Below are positions 38,811 to 46,936 of a DNA stretch of 64,000 nucleotides, in pieces. Origin of the DNA: Salimicrobium flavidum (GTDB lineage Bacteria > Bacillota > Bacilli > Bacillales > Halobacillaceae); contig NZ_FTOC01000007.1 in assembly GCF_900156645.1 (NCBI RefSeq), positions 62,001 to 126,000 of the forward strand, read 5' to 3'. Position 1 is the first letter of the stretch. Every line of letters starts with the position of its first letter. The notes under the pieces were generated by a model. It saw only the letters and a list, made by a program, of their open reading frames with translations. It made no database searches and had not been told where the DNA came from. The position numbers were made by a program, and so were the translations under genes.

Positions 38811-39776
38811 TCAGTAGGAAGAAGAGCTTTCCAGTTTCTGTTTGGTATATTCCTTACAAAGCGTTTGTAATTCTTTCTCAATCATTTCGGTTTCTTTCCA
38901 ATCCGCTGCACGTGCCCCGGCAGCCATAGCGTGACCGCCTCCGCTGTATTTTTCGGCAAGTTTGTTGATGACCGGCCCTTTCGAACGGAAACGGACCCTT
39001 ATTTCCTTATCTTCTTCGACGAAAAACACCCAGGATAAAATTCCTTCAATATCCCCCGGTACGCCTACGAGCTGGCTCGTCTCTAAAGGATCGATGCCGA
39101 ATTTCTTCAGCACATCTTTAGGAAGAGGAATAACTGCATGGCCTTCTTCCGAGACAGTGATATGCTGCAGTATATATCCCTTCAACCTCGCCAGACGCAA
39201 CGAGGTCTTGTACAAGCTATCATACAGATGAGGGCGATCAAAATCATATTTGATCAGCTCTGAAGCCGCTTCAAAGGTTCTCTCTGTGGTGCTCGGAAAC
39301 AAAAAGCGTCCGGTGTCCCCGATGATCCCCGCATAAAGTAACCTCGCCGCTTCTTTTGAGAAGGACCATTCCTTTATTTCACGCACGAGGACGTAAATCA
39401 TTTCACTTGTCGAACTGGCGTCTGATTCCACCCACTGGATATCTCCATATTCATCCACGACAGGATGATGGTCGATTTTGATGAGAGCTGACCCTGATTC
39501 ATATTTATCCCCGTCTACTCTCTCCTGGTTAGCTGTATCATTGACTATCACTACCGCTCCCCGATAATCCTCCTCTTTCACCGTGTCCATAGAACCGAGA
39601 AAATGGAAATAGGGGTCCTCCTCGCCGACTGCGAGGATCTTTTTTTCAGGATAGGCATCCTCAAGGATTTTCTTCAGACCGAGCTGTGATCCCAGAGCAT
39701 CAGGATCCGGGCGTACATGGCGATGAATAATGACAGTCGGGTGTGCTTCGATAAGTTCCTTTATCTTTTCATACAT
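38811..39776 (-). CDS. nrnA: Bifunctional oligoribonuclease/PAP phosphatase NrnA
   Basis: NrnA degrades short RNA oligonucleotides and converts 3'-phosphoadenosine-5'-phosphate to AMP. The 321 residues are of the DHH/DHHA1 family: HRHVRPDPDALGSQ (first metal site), IVNDTAN, the DHH motif in IKIDHHPVVDEYG, and the C-terminal GGGHAMAAGA that binds substrate. The ATG follows AAAGGAG. It is divergent from ytpI. Confidence 0.95.
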   Translation of the reverse strand: MYEKIKELIEAHPTVIIHRHVRPDPDALGSQLGLKKILEDAYPEKKILAVGEEDPYFHFLGSMDTVKEEDYRGAVVIVNDTANQERVDGDKYESGSALIKIDHHPVVDEYGDIQWVESDASSTSEMIYVLVREIKEWSFSKEAARLLYAGIIGDTGRFLFPSTTERTFEAASELIKYDFDRPHLYDSLYKTSLRLARLKGYILQHITVSEEGHAVIPLPKDVLKKFGIDPLETSQLVGVPGDIEGILSWVFFVEEDKEIRVRFRSKGPVINKLAEKYSGGGHAMAAGARAADWKETEMIEKELQTLCKEYTKQKLESSSSY

Positions 39777-39867
39777 GAAAAAACACTCCTTTATGCAAAC
39801 ATGGTGGCATTTTTTTTAGAAACAAGCTAAAATAGTCGGTATCAAATACTTCATAAGGATGATGTTC

Positions 39868-40161
39868 ATGTTACTCTTCGTCGCTTTGGTTATTGTATCC
39901 ATTGTACTATACATTTACAACAAAGTAATGACTACACGTACAGCGCACCCGATTACTCAGCGTTATTACAATAGTATGGCCAAACTCTTCCTCGGCATAT
40001 TCATTGCAAGTTTTGGTGCCGGTCAGTATCTGTTTTACGAAACCCGTGTCTCTCTTTTCATCGGTATTCTATTTTTGATAGCGGGAATTTTCCAGATTTC
40101 TCATGGTTGGAAAGCTTCCCGTCACTACAGAAACGAGTATTACAAACACGCTGAAGCCTGA
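39868..40161 (+). CDS. ytpI: YtpI-like membrane protein
   Basis: This is a 97-residue integral membrane protein of unknown role. Three hydrophobic segments are visible (about 1-17, 40-57 and 62-79). The conserved middle KLFLGIFIASFGAGQYLF and the basic C-terminus resemble B. subtilis YtpI. The third ATG (39868) is preferred because AAGGA is 8 bases upstream. It lies between nrnA and ytoI as in B. subtilis and is convergent with ytoI. Confidence 0.85.
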   Translation: MLLFVALVIVSIVLYIYNKVMTTRTAHPITQRYYNSMAKLFLGIFIASFGAGQYLFYETRVSLFIGILFLIAGIFQISHGWKASRHYRNEYYKHAEA

Positions 40162-40188
40162 AGCCGCTATATCTAGCGGCTTCTTTTT
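40160..40188. terminator. Bidirectional terminator between ytpI and ytoI
   Basis: GAAGCCGCTA (40160-40169) and TAGCGGCTTC (40174-40183) form a perfect stem with T-rich sequence after it. It serves convergent genes. Confidence 0.85.
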
Positions 40189-41500
40189 ATTTATCTATCA
40201 ACTGGGCCATGAGCAGCGCTTTACCGACGATACTCCCCTCATGGTAGACTTCGACGTCAAGCTTTGCCAGCTTCCTTCCCACTTCAAGAATACGCGGGTG
40301 TATTTCCACTTCACTTTCAAGCTGGACCGGTTTGATAAAGTAAGTGGAGATGTTCTCTACGACGAGGTCCCCTTTTTTATGTTTGGTGAGCAGATGACTG
40401 GCAGCTTCGGTTATAAGCGCTGTGAACACTCCATAGGACATCGTACCAAGCTGATTCGTCATTTGCGGAGTGACTTTCGTACGGAGAATATAAGTACCAT
40501 CCTCTTCGGTGATATGGCTCAGCTGACTGGTGATCAGATCATCGATCGTCTCCCCGACCTGGGGTTGCTTCTGGATATTCTGAAGAGCCTTCAGTACATC
40601 CTGCCTGGAGATGATCCCCTGAAGTTCTCTCAGAGAGTTGATGACTGGCATCAATTCGATACCTTCCCATACCATCATATGCGCAGCATTCGCAAGCGAG
40701 GTATTCGTGGTCACAGTCATCGGATTACGGGTCATGACTTTGTCGATCAATGTATGCTCCTCTTCCCCGACAATATCCTTGGAGGTTACGATCCCCGACA
40801 CACGATTCTGTGAATCGACGACCGGATATCTGCTGTGGGTCGTTTCTTTATTGAGTTCGTACCACCTGGTTATTGAATCCGTAGTAGTGAGGAATTTCGC
40901 CTCCTCCAACGGAGTATAAATATCTCCGACCAAAACAATCTCCTTTTTGATCATCTGATCATAGATAGCTCTGTTGATCATCGTCGCTACGGTGAAAGTA
41001 TCATAACTTGTCGATATAACAGGCAGTTCCTTCTCGTCTGCAAGACGCTTCACTTCATCCGTGGTGTCAAAACCGCCGGTAACAAGGACAGCTGCCCCTT
41101 CCTGTACGGCCAGTTCATGGGCGTTGGTACGGTTCCCTACAATGAGCAGTGATCCTGCTTCCGTGTATCTCATCATTGCATCGAGTTTCATCGCGCCGAT
41201 CACGAATTTGTTCAATGTTTTATGAAGCCCTTTTCTTCCCCCCATCACCTGTCCGTCAACGATGTTCACAATTTCCGCGAAGGTCAGCCGCTCGATATTC
41301 TCTTTTTTCTTCTGTTCTATTCTTATCGTGCCCACTCGTTCAATCGTGCTGACAAGGTTCTGGTTTTCCGCTTCTTTAATAGCACGGTAAGCTGTCCCTT
41401 CACTTACCTGCATCTCTTTCGCAATGCGTCGAACAGAAATTTTACTACCTATCCCCAAAGAATCTATATGCTTCAAAATTTGTTCATGCTTCGTAGCCAT
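40187..41500 (-). CDS. ytoI: HTH-DRTGG-CBS-hotdog regulator YtoI
   Basis: This is a multi-domain regulatory protein of unknown ligand. The 437 residues have an N-terminal winged helix (about 1-68, VRRIAKEMQVSEGTAYRAIKEA), a DRTGG domain (about 70-185), two CBS motifs (about 195-310, SRYPVVDSQNRVSGIVTSKD) that bind adenylate nucleotides in other proteins, and a C-terminal thioesterase-like hotdog domain (about 330-435). The architecture is that of B. subtilis YtoI. A palindrome overlaps its own promoter, suggesting autoregulation. Confidence 0.9.
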   Translation of the reverse strand: MATKHEQILKHIDSLGIGSKISVRRIAKEMQVSEGTAYRAIKEAENQNLVSTIERVGTIRIEQKKKENIERLTFAEIVNIVDGQVMGGRKGLHKTLNKFVIGAMKLDAMMRYTEAGSLLIVGNRTNAHELAVQEGAAVLVTGGFDTTDEVKRLADEKELPVISTSYDTFTVATMINRAIYDQMIKKEIVLVGDIYTPLEEAKFLTTTDSITRWYELNKETTHSRYPVVDSQNRVSGIVTSKDIVGEEEHTLIDKVMTRNPMTVTTNTSLANAAHMMVWEGIELMPVINSLRELQGIISRQDVLKALQNIQKQPQVGETIDDLITSQLSHITEEDGTYILRTKVTPQMTNQLGTMSYGVFTALITEAASHLLTKHKKGDLVVENISTYFIKPVQLESEVEIHPRILEVGRKLAKLDVEVYHEGSIVGKALLMAQLIDK

Positions 41501-41523
41501 TCTCTCACCGACTTCCCAACTGT

Positions 41524-41559
41524 ACTAGTATTATTGAATATAATTGTTATTATACTAGT
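41524..41559. promoter_or_regulatory. Imperfect palindrome over the ytoI promoter
   Basis: Outer arms ACTAGTATTAT and ATTATACTAGT form a 36-base imperfect inverted repeat. Its distal arm covers the -10 box. This is a plausible operator for the YtoI winged helix. Confidence 0.5.
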
Positions 41560-41577
41560 GATACAGTTAGAGTTCAA
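41549..41577 (-). promoter_or_regulatory. SigA promoter of ytoI
   Basis: TTGAAC (41572-41577) and TATAAT (41549-41554) lie exactly 17 bases apart on the minus strand. Confidence 0.82.
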
Positions 41578-41603
41578 TTTTCAATCGTTTTCCTTTTTAA
41601 AAA

Positions 41604-41777
41604 GGCTCTCTTATCGTTCATTGTTAATTTTCATCTCTACGGGTGGAAGCTTGCCGCGGGCATGACGTCAACTACAGGAATCTCACTATGTTCGATTCCT
41701 GTGATTTTTAAGTTCATGCTATTCCCGCAGGCGTCTCCCCCCTTGTTCTAAAATCAACAACAGACTTTACCAGAGCC
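41604..41777. repeat. MITE-like repeat copy B
   Basis: This 174-base element runs from GGCTCTCTTATCG to TTTACCAGAGCC. Its ends are imperfect inverted repeats: GGCTCT, then TTGTT and ATTTT, appear in both. The interior shares GCTTGCCGCGGGC, GCAGGCGTCTCC and ATCAACAACAGACTTTA with copy A. The flanks (TTTAAAAA and ATTCATGC) do not match, so it is older or rearranged. Confidence 0.8.
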
Positions 41778-41860
41778 ATTCATGCAAAAGCATTTGCACC
41801 AAGAGCTATGAAAATTCCTGAACGCTGTTTATGGTATGTGTTTTAGAATGGAAGTAGAGA

Positions 41861-41955
41861 AAGGCGGCGGCTCCAGTGGGAGCTCGGGCAGCTGAAGACC
41901 CCTCAGGGAAACGAGGAGGCTGAAGCGTTGCTCCTGGATAAGCGTCCGCCTGAAT
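41861..41955. repeat. GC-rich intergenic element
   Basis: This block of about 95 bases is much richer in G+C than its surroundings. It is bounded by AGGCGGCGG and GTCCGCCT, which can pair. It contains GCTGAAGACCCC and GAGGAGGCTGAAGCG segments that resemble a repeat I recall as common between genes of Bacillus chromosomes. Only one copy is in the window, so repeat status rests on memory. Confidence 0.5.
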
Positions 41956-42006
41956 AATTATTTTCAGGGTCGCCTTTAAAAATGAAACAATGGTTGATTC
42001 AACTAT

Positions 42007-42032
42007 GGCTCTGTTATAGCCGGTTGTTTATT
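42007..42032. repeat. Lone IS1595/MITE-like end
   Basis: GGCTCTGTTATAGCC, followed by GGTTGTTTATT, matches the terminal inverted repeat of the IS and MITEs in the window. No matching right end was found before ytkL, so it is probably a remnant. Confidence 0.5.
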
Positions 42033-42093
42033 CAGTGAGAATGAAAACCAGAAGTGAATTTCTTTGTTCACACCTTCCTAGAGAAAATAAATA

Positions 42094-42141
42094 AAAGAAG
42101 ATTCCCGGACATTTCACCGAGAATGTCCGGAAATCTTCTTT
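42094..42141 (-). terminator. Terminator of the psp-like operon after ytkL
   Basis: AAGAAGATT-CCCGGACATT pairs with AATGTCCGG-AAATCTTCTT in a long, slightly bulged stem. It is followed by TTTATTTATTTTC on the minus strand. Confidence 0.85.
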
Positions 42142-42158
42142 GCGCAAGCAGCGCTTGT

Positions 42159-42839
42159 TTATAATTCGATTGATTCCCCTGGTTTCAAAGCGACTCCTTT
42201 GCCGGGCTTCACCTTGGAAGCGAAAGCATCGCCATCCTGATTGATCAGATCGAATGTATTGTAATGAACCGGCACCACCTGTTTAGCTCCGATCCACTCA
42301 GCAGCTGTAAGCGCATCTTCAGGCCCCATGGTGAAATTATCACCGATCGGAACAAAAGCCAAATCGATATCATTTCTCTCACCGATCATCTTCATATCGG
42401 AAAACAGACCGGTATCTCCCATATGATAGATGGTTTTGCCGTCGATCGTCAGAAGAATCCCTGTCGGCATACCAGTATAAACGATCGTTCCATCTTCTTC
42501 CGTGTAAGAAGAACCATGAAAAGCCTGAGTGAATTTCACTGTACCGAAATCGAAATCATGGCTGCCTCCGATGTACATCGGATGTGCATTCAGACCTTTG
42601 TTGCCGAGATACGTAGCCAGTTCGAAAGGAGCTACGACCTGGGCATCATTCCGCTTGGCGATATCAAACGTATCACCTACATGGTCGTTATGCCCGTGTG
42701 TCAAAAGGATAACATCAGCATCTGTCTCATCCGCTTTCAGATCCGTGTTTCCGTTTTCGGAAATGAACGGATCGATGAGAATCGTATGCTTGTCCGTCTC
42801 CACTTTTACAACTGCGTGTCCATGATAAAATACTTTCAT
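42159..42839 (-). CDS. ytkL: UPF0173 metal-dependent hydrolase YtkL
   Basis: This is a metallo-beta-lactamase-fold hydrolase with no assigned substrate. The 226 residues contain the metal motif [12 protein letters not shown], further ligands in AFHGSS and [12 protein letters not shown], and a late His in VPVHYNTF. The ATG at 42839 has AGGAGG 8 bases upstream and lies 14 bases after the aminopropyltransferase stop, so it is the last gene of the six-gene operon. In B. subtilis ytkL stands elsewhere in its own context, which makes the linkage here noteworthy. Confidence 0.9.
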   Translation of the reverse strand: MKVFYHGHAVVKVETDKHTILIDPFISENGNTDLKADETDADVILLTHGHNDHVGDTFDIAKRNDAQVVAPFELATYLGNKGLNAHPMYIGGSHDFDFGTVKFTQAFHGSSYTEEDGTIVYTGMPTGILLTIDGKTIYHMGDTGLFSDMKMIGERNDIDLAFVPIGDNFTMGPEDALTAAEWIGAKQVVPVHYNTFDLINQDGDAFASKVKPGKGVALKPGESIEL

Positions 42840-42853
42840 ATTTTCATCCTCCT

Positions 42854-44404
42854 TTAGTAATGCTCCCATGCTTTCTCATATTTCTGTACAAGGTTGGGAT
42901 GGATTAATGTATTGGGCTCCAGATTCTTCACCTGCCCATCACTGTTAATGATTTCCCGGTCTTCATCTTTTCCAAACACCGCTAAGGCAGAAATGACTTC
43001 TTCCGTCAGAAACTCTGTATCCGTGCGGATTGTCGCTTCTTCGGTATCGATGTCCTTCCTCGAAGCCATAACGAAACCCCAATTCCCGAAACTCGGTACA
43101 TCCACATGGTAATTATACGTATTCATCCCTGTGGCCTGAATCGTCTCATCAATCGTCCAGTACACTTCCGTTGCGAACACCGGACTGGTTGCCTGAGCCA
43201 TCATTATTCCATCCGGCTTCATATGATTCCTGACGAGCGAGTAGAACTCTTTCGTATATAATTTATTCAGACTCTCATTGTTGGGATCCGGAAGATCGAC
43301 AAGCACCGCATCGTATCGTTCTTCACTTTCTTCAAGGTATTTGAAAGCATCCTCATGAAAAACTTCAACAAGCGGATCCTCAAGAGCTCCTTCATTCAGC
43401 TTTCGAAGATGAGGATTTTCATTAGCAAGCTCTACGACAGCCGGATCCAGGTCGACGACAGTCACAGAATCCAATCCCTGGTACTCCAACAGTTCCTTCG
43501 CGGCAATGCCATCCCCGCCCCCCAAGATGAGGACGTCCCGCACCTCGCTTTTGTAAGCCAGCGGGAGATGCACGAGCGTTTCGTGGTACCTGTGTTCATC
43601 TATAGAACTGAACTGCAGTGCTCCATCCAGGAAAAGGCGAACGTCCTCCTGATCCTTTGTAAGAACGATTTTCTGATAAGCCGTATCTTCCATGTGTAAG
43701 ACCGGATCTTTATAAAGCTTCTGTTCAAAAGAGAAAGCAAGTTCTTCTCCAAAGAACAGCCCACTGATAAGCAGAACTCCGATAAAAATTCCGCTTCCGA
43801 GATGAACTGAAAACCTTTTGATCTCCTGTTTGAAATAAAACAGGACGAGGAGAGCGACCGCGAGATTAATCACGCCGACAAAAAAAGCGGTCTTCACCAT
43901 CCCCATTTCCGGGCGGAGGTAAAAGGCAAATAACAACCCGCCGATCAGACCGCCGGCATAGTCTGAAAAAAGGACACGCGCCGTACTCTTATTCAATTCG
44001 ACGCCGATGTCATTCGCCTTCCGGATAAGGACCGGTAATTCTATACCTGTCAGGGCACCGACCGTGAATGTGATCAGATATAGAAACAATGCATCCGATC
44101 CTGACGGGGCAAAAGCGGTCATACCGAACATGAGAAAACTCGAAAACCCGCCGATAATCGCCACCATGAATTCCGTCCAGATAAATGCGACCACGAGATT
44201 CCTGGTGACTCTTTCGCTCAAACTCGCCCCCACACCCATGCCTGTCAGAAACAGACTGATCGTTAATGTATACTGCTTCACTCCATCTCCGAGTATATAC
44301 GAACCGAGGGCGCCGAATAACACTTCAAAGATCAACCCGCAGATGGAGACGATACCGGAGGCCCAATAAATCAATTTGCTTTGCCTGATTTGTTTTTCAT
44401 TCAT
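42854..44404 (-). CDS. Membrane-anchored polyamine aminopropyltransferase (SpeE-like)
   Basis: A predicted integral membrane protein fused to a spermidine-synthase-like catalytic domain. Of 516 residues, about 1-225 form six to seven hydrophobic segments; about 235-500 form the aminopropyltransferase fold with [15 protein letters not shown] (dcAdoMet binding), VTVVDLDP and the catalytic-type [11 protein letters not shown]. The Asp-Pro-Asn in place of the classical DSTDP may alter substrate choice. It lies in the PspA operon downstream of DUF350. The natural substrate is unknown; this family is not the ordinary soluble SpeE. Confidence 0.88.
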   Translation of the reverse strand: MNEKQIRQSKLIYWASGIVSICGLIFEVLFGALGSYILGDGVKQYTLTISLFLTGMGVGASLSERVTRNLVVAFIWTEFMVAIIGGFSSFLMFGMTAFAPSGSDALFLYLITFTVGALTGIELPVLIRKANDIGVELNKSTARVLFSDYAGGLIGGLLFAFYLRPEMGMVKTAFFVGVINLAVALLVLFYFKQEIKRFSVHLGSGIFIGVLLISGLFFGEELAFSFEQKLYKDPVLHMEDTAYQKIVLTKDQEDVRLFLDGALQFSSIDEHRYHETLVHLPLAYKSEVRDVLILGGGDGIAAKELLEYQGLDSVTVVDLDPAVVELANENPHLRKLNEGALEDPLVEVFHEDAFKYLEESEERYDAVLVDLPDPNNESLNKLYTKEFYSLVRNHMKPDGIMMAQATSPVFATEVYWTIDETIQATGMNTYNYHVDVPSFGNWGFVMASRKDIDTEEATIRTDTEFLTEEVISALAVFGKDEDREIINSDGQVKNLEPNTLIHPNLVQKYEKAWEHY

Positions 44405-44427
44405 TTCTATTTCTCCCTAAAAGGAAA

Positions 44428-44452
44428 AGACACCCCTTCCAAAAGAGTGTCT
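44428..44452 (-). terminator. Internal terminator-like hairpin before the aminopropyltransferase
   Basis: On the minus strand AGACACTC pairs with GGGTGTCT, followed by TTTTCCTTTT. It could reduce transcription of the last two operon genes. Confidence 0.55.
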
Positions 44453-44461
44453 CCTTTCTCC

Positions 44462-44857
44462 TTATGTAATCGAAGCTCCGATGACAAATGCGAGCCCGAT
44501 CGATACTCCCACGGAGATGATCCCGATCGCTGTGTTATTGTCTTTCAACTTCTGCTCCACCGAAAATCTGCGGGTGAATAATTCAAACAGTAAATACGCA
44601 ACCATTTGAAGCGCAACACCTACTCCGCCCCAGATCAGCGTATCCAGAATAGTGAAACTATGATAGATAGCGAACGAAAGAACGATACATATACCGATGA
44701 TCTTACCGGCAATCGACATTGCGACCGCCTGATTTCCAGCACTTACTTCCTCCCAGTCTTTATACTTCTGGGTCATTACCTCGAAAATAAACAATCCTAT
44801 CAAAACAACTACAACTGCAATCAGAAAATATCCTACTGTTGCCAGAAATGGTTCCAT
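44462..44857 (-). CDS. DUF350 membrane protein
   Basis: This is a 131-residue membrane protein with four predicted helices (about 5-25, 48-68, 73-92 and 110-130), the layout of DUF350 (E. coli YjfL-like). A conserved Asn/Asp pair (GNQAVAMSIAGKIIG and NNTAIGIISVG) lies at the start of helices 2 and 4, reflecting an internal duplication. AAGGAGG precedes the ATG. It is placed between DUF4247 and the aminopropyltransferase. The molecular function is unknown. Confidence 0.88.
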   Translation of the reverse strand: MEPFLATVGYFLIAVVVVLIGLFIFEVMTQKYKDWEEVSAGNQAVAMSIAGKIIGICIVLSFAIYHSFTILDTLIWGGVGVALQMVAYLLFELFTRRFSVEQKLKDNNTAIGIISVGVSIGLAFVIGASIT

Positions 44858-44872
44858 GTTTTTCCCCTCCTT

Positions 44873-45535
44873 TTATTTTCCTGCTCCGGGTCCTCCACCT
44901 CTATTGGATGAACCTCTGAATGATCCTCCGTTTCCTCCATACATCGTATACCCGCCGTAACATCCACCGGCATTCTGGCATCTGTTTCTCTGGCTGTTGC
45001 GCCAGTCATTCGTACCAAAAGCCTGATTCAACAAAGCGTAAGCAAGCATACCATCAAAAAAGGATGGAGAATAATTATTCCGAACAAATTCCTTTTCTGC
45101 CACTTCAATCAGTACCAACCCTGCTTCTTCTTCACTCTCTTTCAATATGACAAACTCCTCGTCATAAATCAATGCCTGTTTATCCCCCTGCCTGTCCCCT
45201 GTTTCCTCCGGCGGCACTTCTTCGACAATCAGGTCTTCCACTTCACGGAGGTTGAATTCGCTCGTCATATAAATTTCTGCGCGGCCTCGATCTGTCTGAA
45301 CTGTATCGAGCTGAGGAAAAGTTTCCTCCATCATGTTTTCGACAGACGTGAAGGACTGGTTCTCCAAAGTTTCTTCAATTTCTCCGCGTGAGGGTTCTTC
45401 GGGTAACGAATCATAGGACCCTTGTTCATATGTACCTGATATTCCGCTTCCTGTACTATCATCACTGTCGAAAATAAAGAAAGCGATAAAAGCAGCAAAT
45501 ATAGTGAATAATGCGACACTGCCTATATCCTTCAC
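44873..45535 (-). CDS. DUF4247 family protein, membrane anchored
   Basis: The 220 residues have an N-terminal hydrophobic segment (about 5-22) followed by an acidic extracytoplasmic domain. The C-terminal tail is rich in Gly and Ser with two Cys (CQNAGGCYGG) and ends GGSFRGSSNRGGGPGAGK. This organisation is that of DUF4247, a family I know mainly as a neighbour of PspA/DUF350 genes. Topology with the bulk outside is inferred. The start is GTG after AAGGGGGA. It is the third gene of the operon. Confidence 0.82.
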   Translation of the reverse strand: MKDIGSVALFTIFAAFIAFFIFDSDDSTGSGISGTYEQGSYDSLPEEPSRGEIEETLENQSFTSVENMMEETFPQLDTVQTDRGRAEIYMTSEFNLREVEDLIVEEVPPEETGDRQGDKQALIYDEEFVILKESEEEAGLVLIEVAEKEFVRNNYSPSFFDGMLAYALLNQAFGTNDWRNSQRNRCQNAGGCYGGYTMYGGNGGSFRGSSNRGGGPGAGK

Positions 45536-45561
45536 GGATGATCCCCCTTTCTTTTCATGCT

Positions 45562-45594
45562 AAAATTACAAGCCCGGCTGCGCCAGGCTTGTAA
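45562..45594 (-). terminator. Internal terminator-like hairpin after pspA
   Basis: TTACAAGCCTGG (45583-45594) pairs with CCGGGCTTGTAA (45566-45577), followed by TTTTAGC on the minus strand. The T tract is short, so partial read-through into DUF4247 is likely. Confidence 0.6.
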
Positions 45595-45600
45595 ACACCT

Positions 45601-46272
45601 TTATTCTTTATTCATTTTCTTCTTCAATTCTGCAAGTTCGTCATTCACTTTATCATCTTTTCCTAAGTTATCGAACTCATCATCGAGGGAACGGTTCTCT
45701 GAACGGAGGTCCTCGCTCGTTTCCGCTTCTGCTTCATGTTGCATGACTTTCTCTTCCATACGTTCGAATCCCTGTCTGGACTCGTCACTACCGATGTCAG
45801 ACATAGTGCGGTTCATCTTCGTACGTGTCTTCGCTGATTCAGCACGAGCTTTCAGTGAATCTTTCTTCAGTTTCATTTCCTGGTATTCTTTCTTCATTTC
45901 ATCCAGTTTCGTACGAAGTTGTTCTGAATCCTGTTTGGCACGATCGTACGATTCTTTCATCTGATCCGCCTGTTCCTGATGACTGTTCTTATCCTCGATA
46001 GCACGGCGTGCAAGGTCTTCATCACCGGCTTCAATGGCTTTCTCGGCCTGTTTCATGCGTTTTTCGACCATTGCCTGAGCGTCATCGTACTTACGCTTCA
46101 ACATTTTCTCATTGGCGATCTGTTTCGCTACAGCGCTCTCCGCATCACGGATATCGTTCTCCATGTCACGCATGAACTGTTCGAGCATTTTCACCGGGTC
46201 CTCCGCCTTATCAAGCATCGAATTCAATTCAGAACCTACTACTGTCTTTACTCTGTTAAAAAATTTAAACAA
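45601..46272 (-). CDS. pspA: PspA/IM30 family phage-shock protein
   Basis: PspA/IM30 proteins bind stressed membranes and assemble into ESCRT-III-like polymers. The 223 residues are almost entirely helical coiled coil, beginning with the amphipathic FKFFNRVKTVVGSELNSMLD and the family segment EDPVKMLEQFMRDMENDIRDAE split over residues 22-45. The last 40 residues are acidic. The start is TTG at 46272, supported by GGAGGAG. It lies 13 bases after DUF4178. B. subtilis has a sigma-W controlled homologue in ydjF; this one has a different set of partners. Confidence 0.93.
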   Translation of the reverse strand: MFKFFNRVKTVVGSELNSMLDKAEDPVKMLEQFMRDMENDIRDAESAVAKQIANEKMLKRKYDDAQAMVEKRMKQAEKAIEAGDEDLARRAIEDKNSHQEQADQMKESYDRAKQDSEQLRTKLDEMKKEYQEMKLKKDSLKARAESAKTRTKMNRTMSDIGSDESRQGFERMEEKVMQHEAEAETSEDLRSENRSLDDEFDNLGKDDKVNDELAELKKKMNKE

Positions 46273-46285
46273 TCGAATCTCCTCC

Positions 46286-46798
46286 TTATTTGGATCCTGC
46301 TATAATTTTCAGTTCATATTCTTCCAAAGATCTTCCAAGACTCACTTCGATTTCACTTCCCCACTCTTCGAGGCTGAGCATCGTCTCCTCATCCTCCGCC
46401 AAATAATCTCCGTAACGGACCGGGTCCCACTGAAGATTACTGCTTCTTCCCTCACCGAATACTTTCGCTTCCCCTTCTTCCTGCTTATGATAAGTTCTTC
46501 CTTCATGCTCAAGCTTCGCAGGAAAAGGTTTCTGAACGGAAAGATGAATTTTCTCATACATCCCGAGTTCAAGTTCATCATCCATCTCAGCGGACAACCA
46601 TTTGGTGTTTCTGCCTTCAAGAAGCTGATAGCCGTACCATTCGTAACTTCCATCCCGGTACGTCAGCTTGCTGACGACTTCGTAATCTGCAAGGTCATAC
46701 GTAACTATATCCCCGATTTCAAGATTCAGAGCGTGACGCTCTTTCACTTCCGGAGCAGTATCTTTCTTTTTCGAAAACAATCGCTTCAAAAAACCCAC
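46286..46798 (-). CDS. DUF4178 domain protein
   Basis: This is a cytoplasmic 170-residue protein of the DUF4178 family, often encoded next to PspA, DUF350 and spermidine-synthase-like genes. After a short basic N-terminus (MGFLKRLFSKKK) comes a beta-rich domain with LEIGDIVTYDLADYEVVSKL and YEWYGYQLLEGRNTKWLSAE, which looks like two barrel halves. The start is GTG with GGAG 8 bases upstream. It is first in the operon behind the sigma-W promoter. Function unknown. Confidence 0.87.
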   Translation of the reverse strand: MGFLKRLFSKKKDTAPEVKERHALNLEIGDIVTYDLADYEVVSKLTYRDGSYEWYGYQLLEGRNTKWLSAEMDDELELGMYEKIHLSVQKPFPAKLEHEGRTYHKQEEGEAKVFGEGRSSNLQWDPVRYGDYLAEDEETMLSLEEWGSEIEVSLGRSLEEYELKIIAGSK

Positions 46799-46834
46799 GT
46801 GAACCTCTCCTTTTCATGACCCTGTACCTCTTAT

Positions 46835-46860
46835 TACGATTCGTTCCGGTAAAGGTTTCA
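46835..46860 (-). promoter_or_regulatory. Sigma-W promoter of the DUF4178-pspA operon
   Basis: On the minus strand TGAAAC (46855-46860) and CGTA (46835-46838) are exactly 16 bases apart, with a CTTT at the spacer start. This is the textbook sigma-W consensus. It lies about 37 bases upstream of the GTG start of DUF4178. Confidence 0.88.
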
Positions 46861-46936
46861 TTTATTGCTGAATTTTTTCTATTTATAGTATACCTTTTTA
46901 AACCGTCAGACAAAAGTTCACAGCTTTTTCATTTTC

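Larger units (their letters stand above)
41501..42158. other. ytoI-ytkL gap filled with repeats
   Basis: No gene was found in about 650 bases. From left to right it holds the ytoI promoter and palindrome, MITE copy B, a GC-rich element, a lone IS1595-like end sequence and the terminator of the ytkL operon. Confidence 0.75.
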
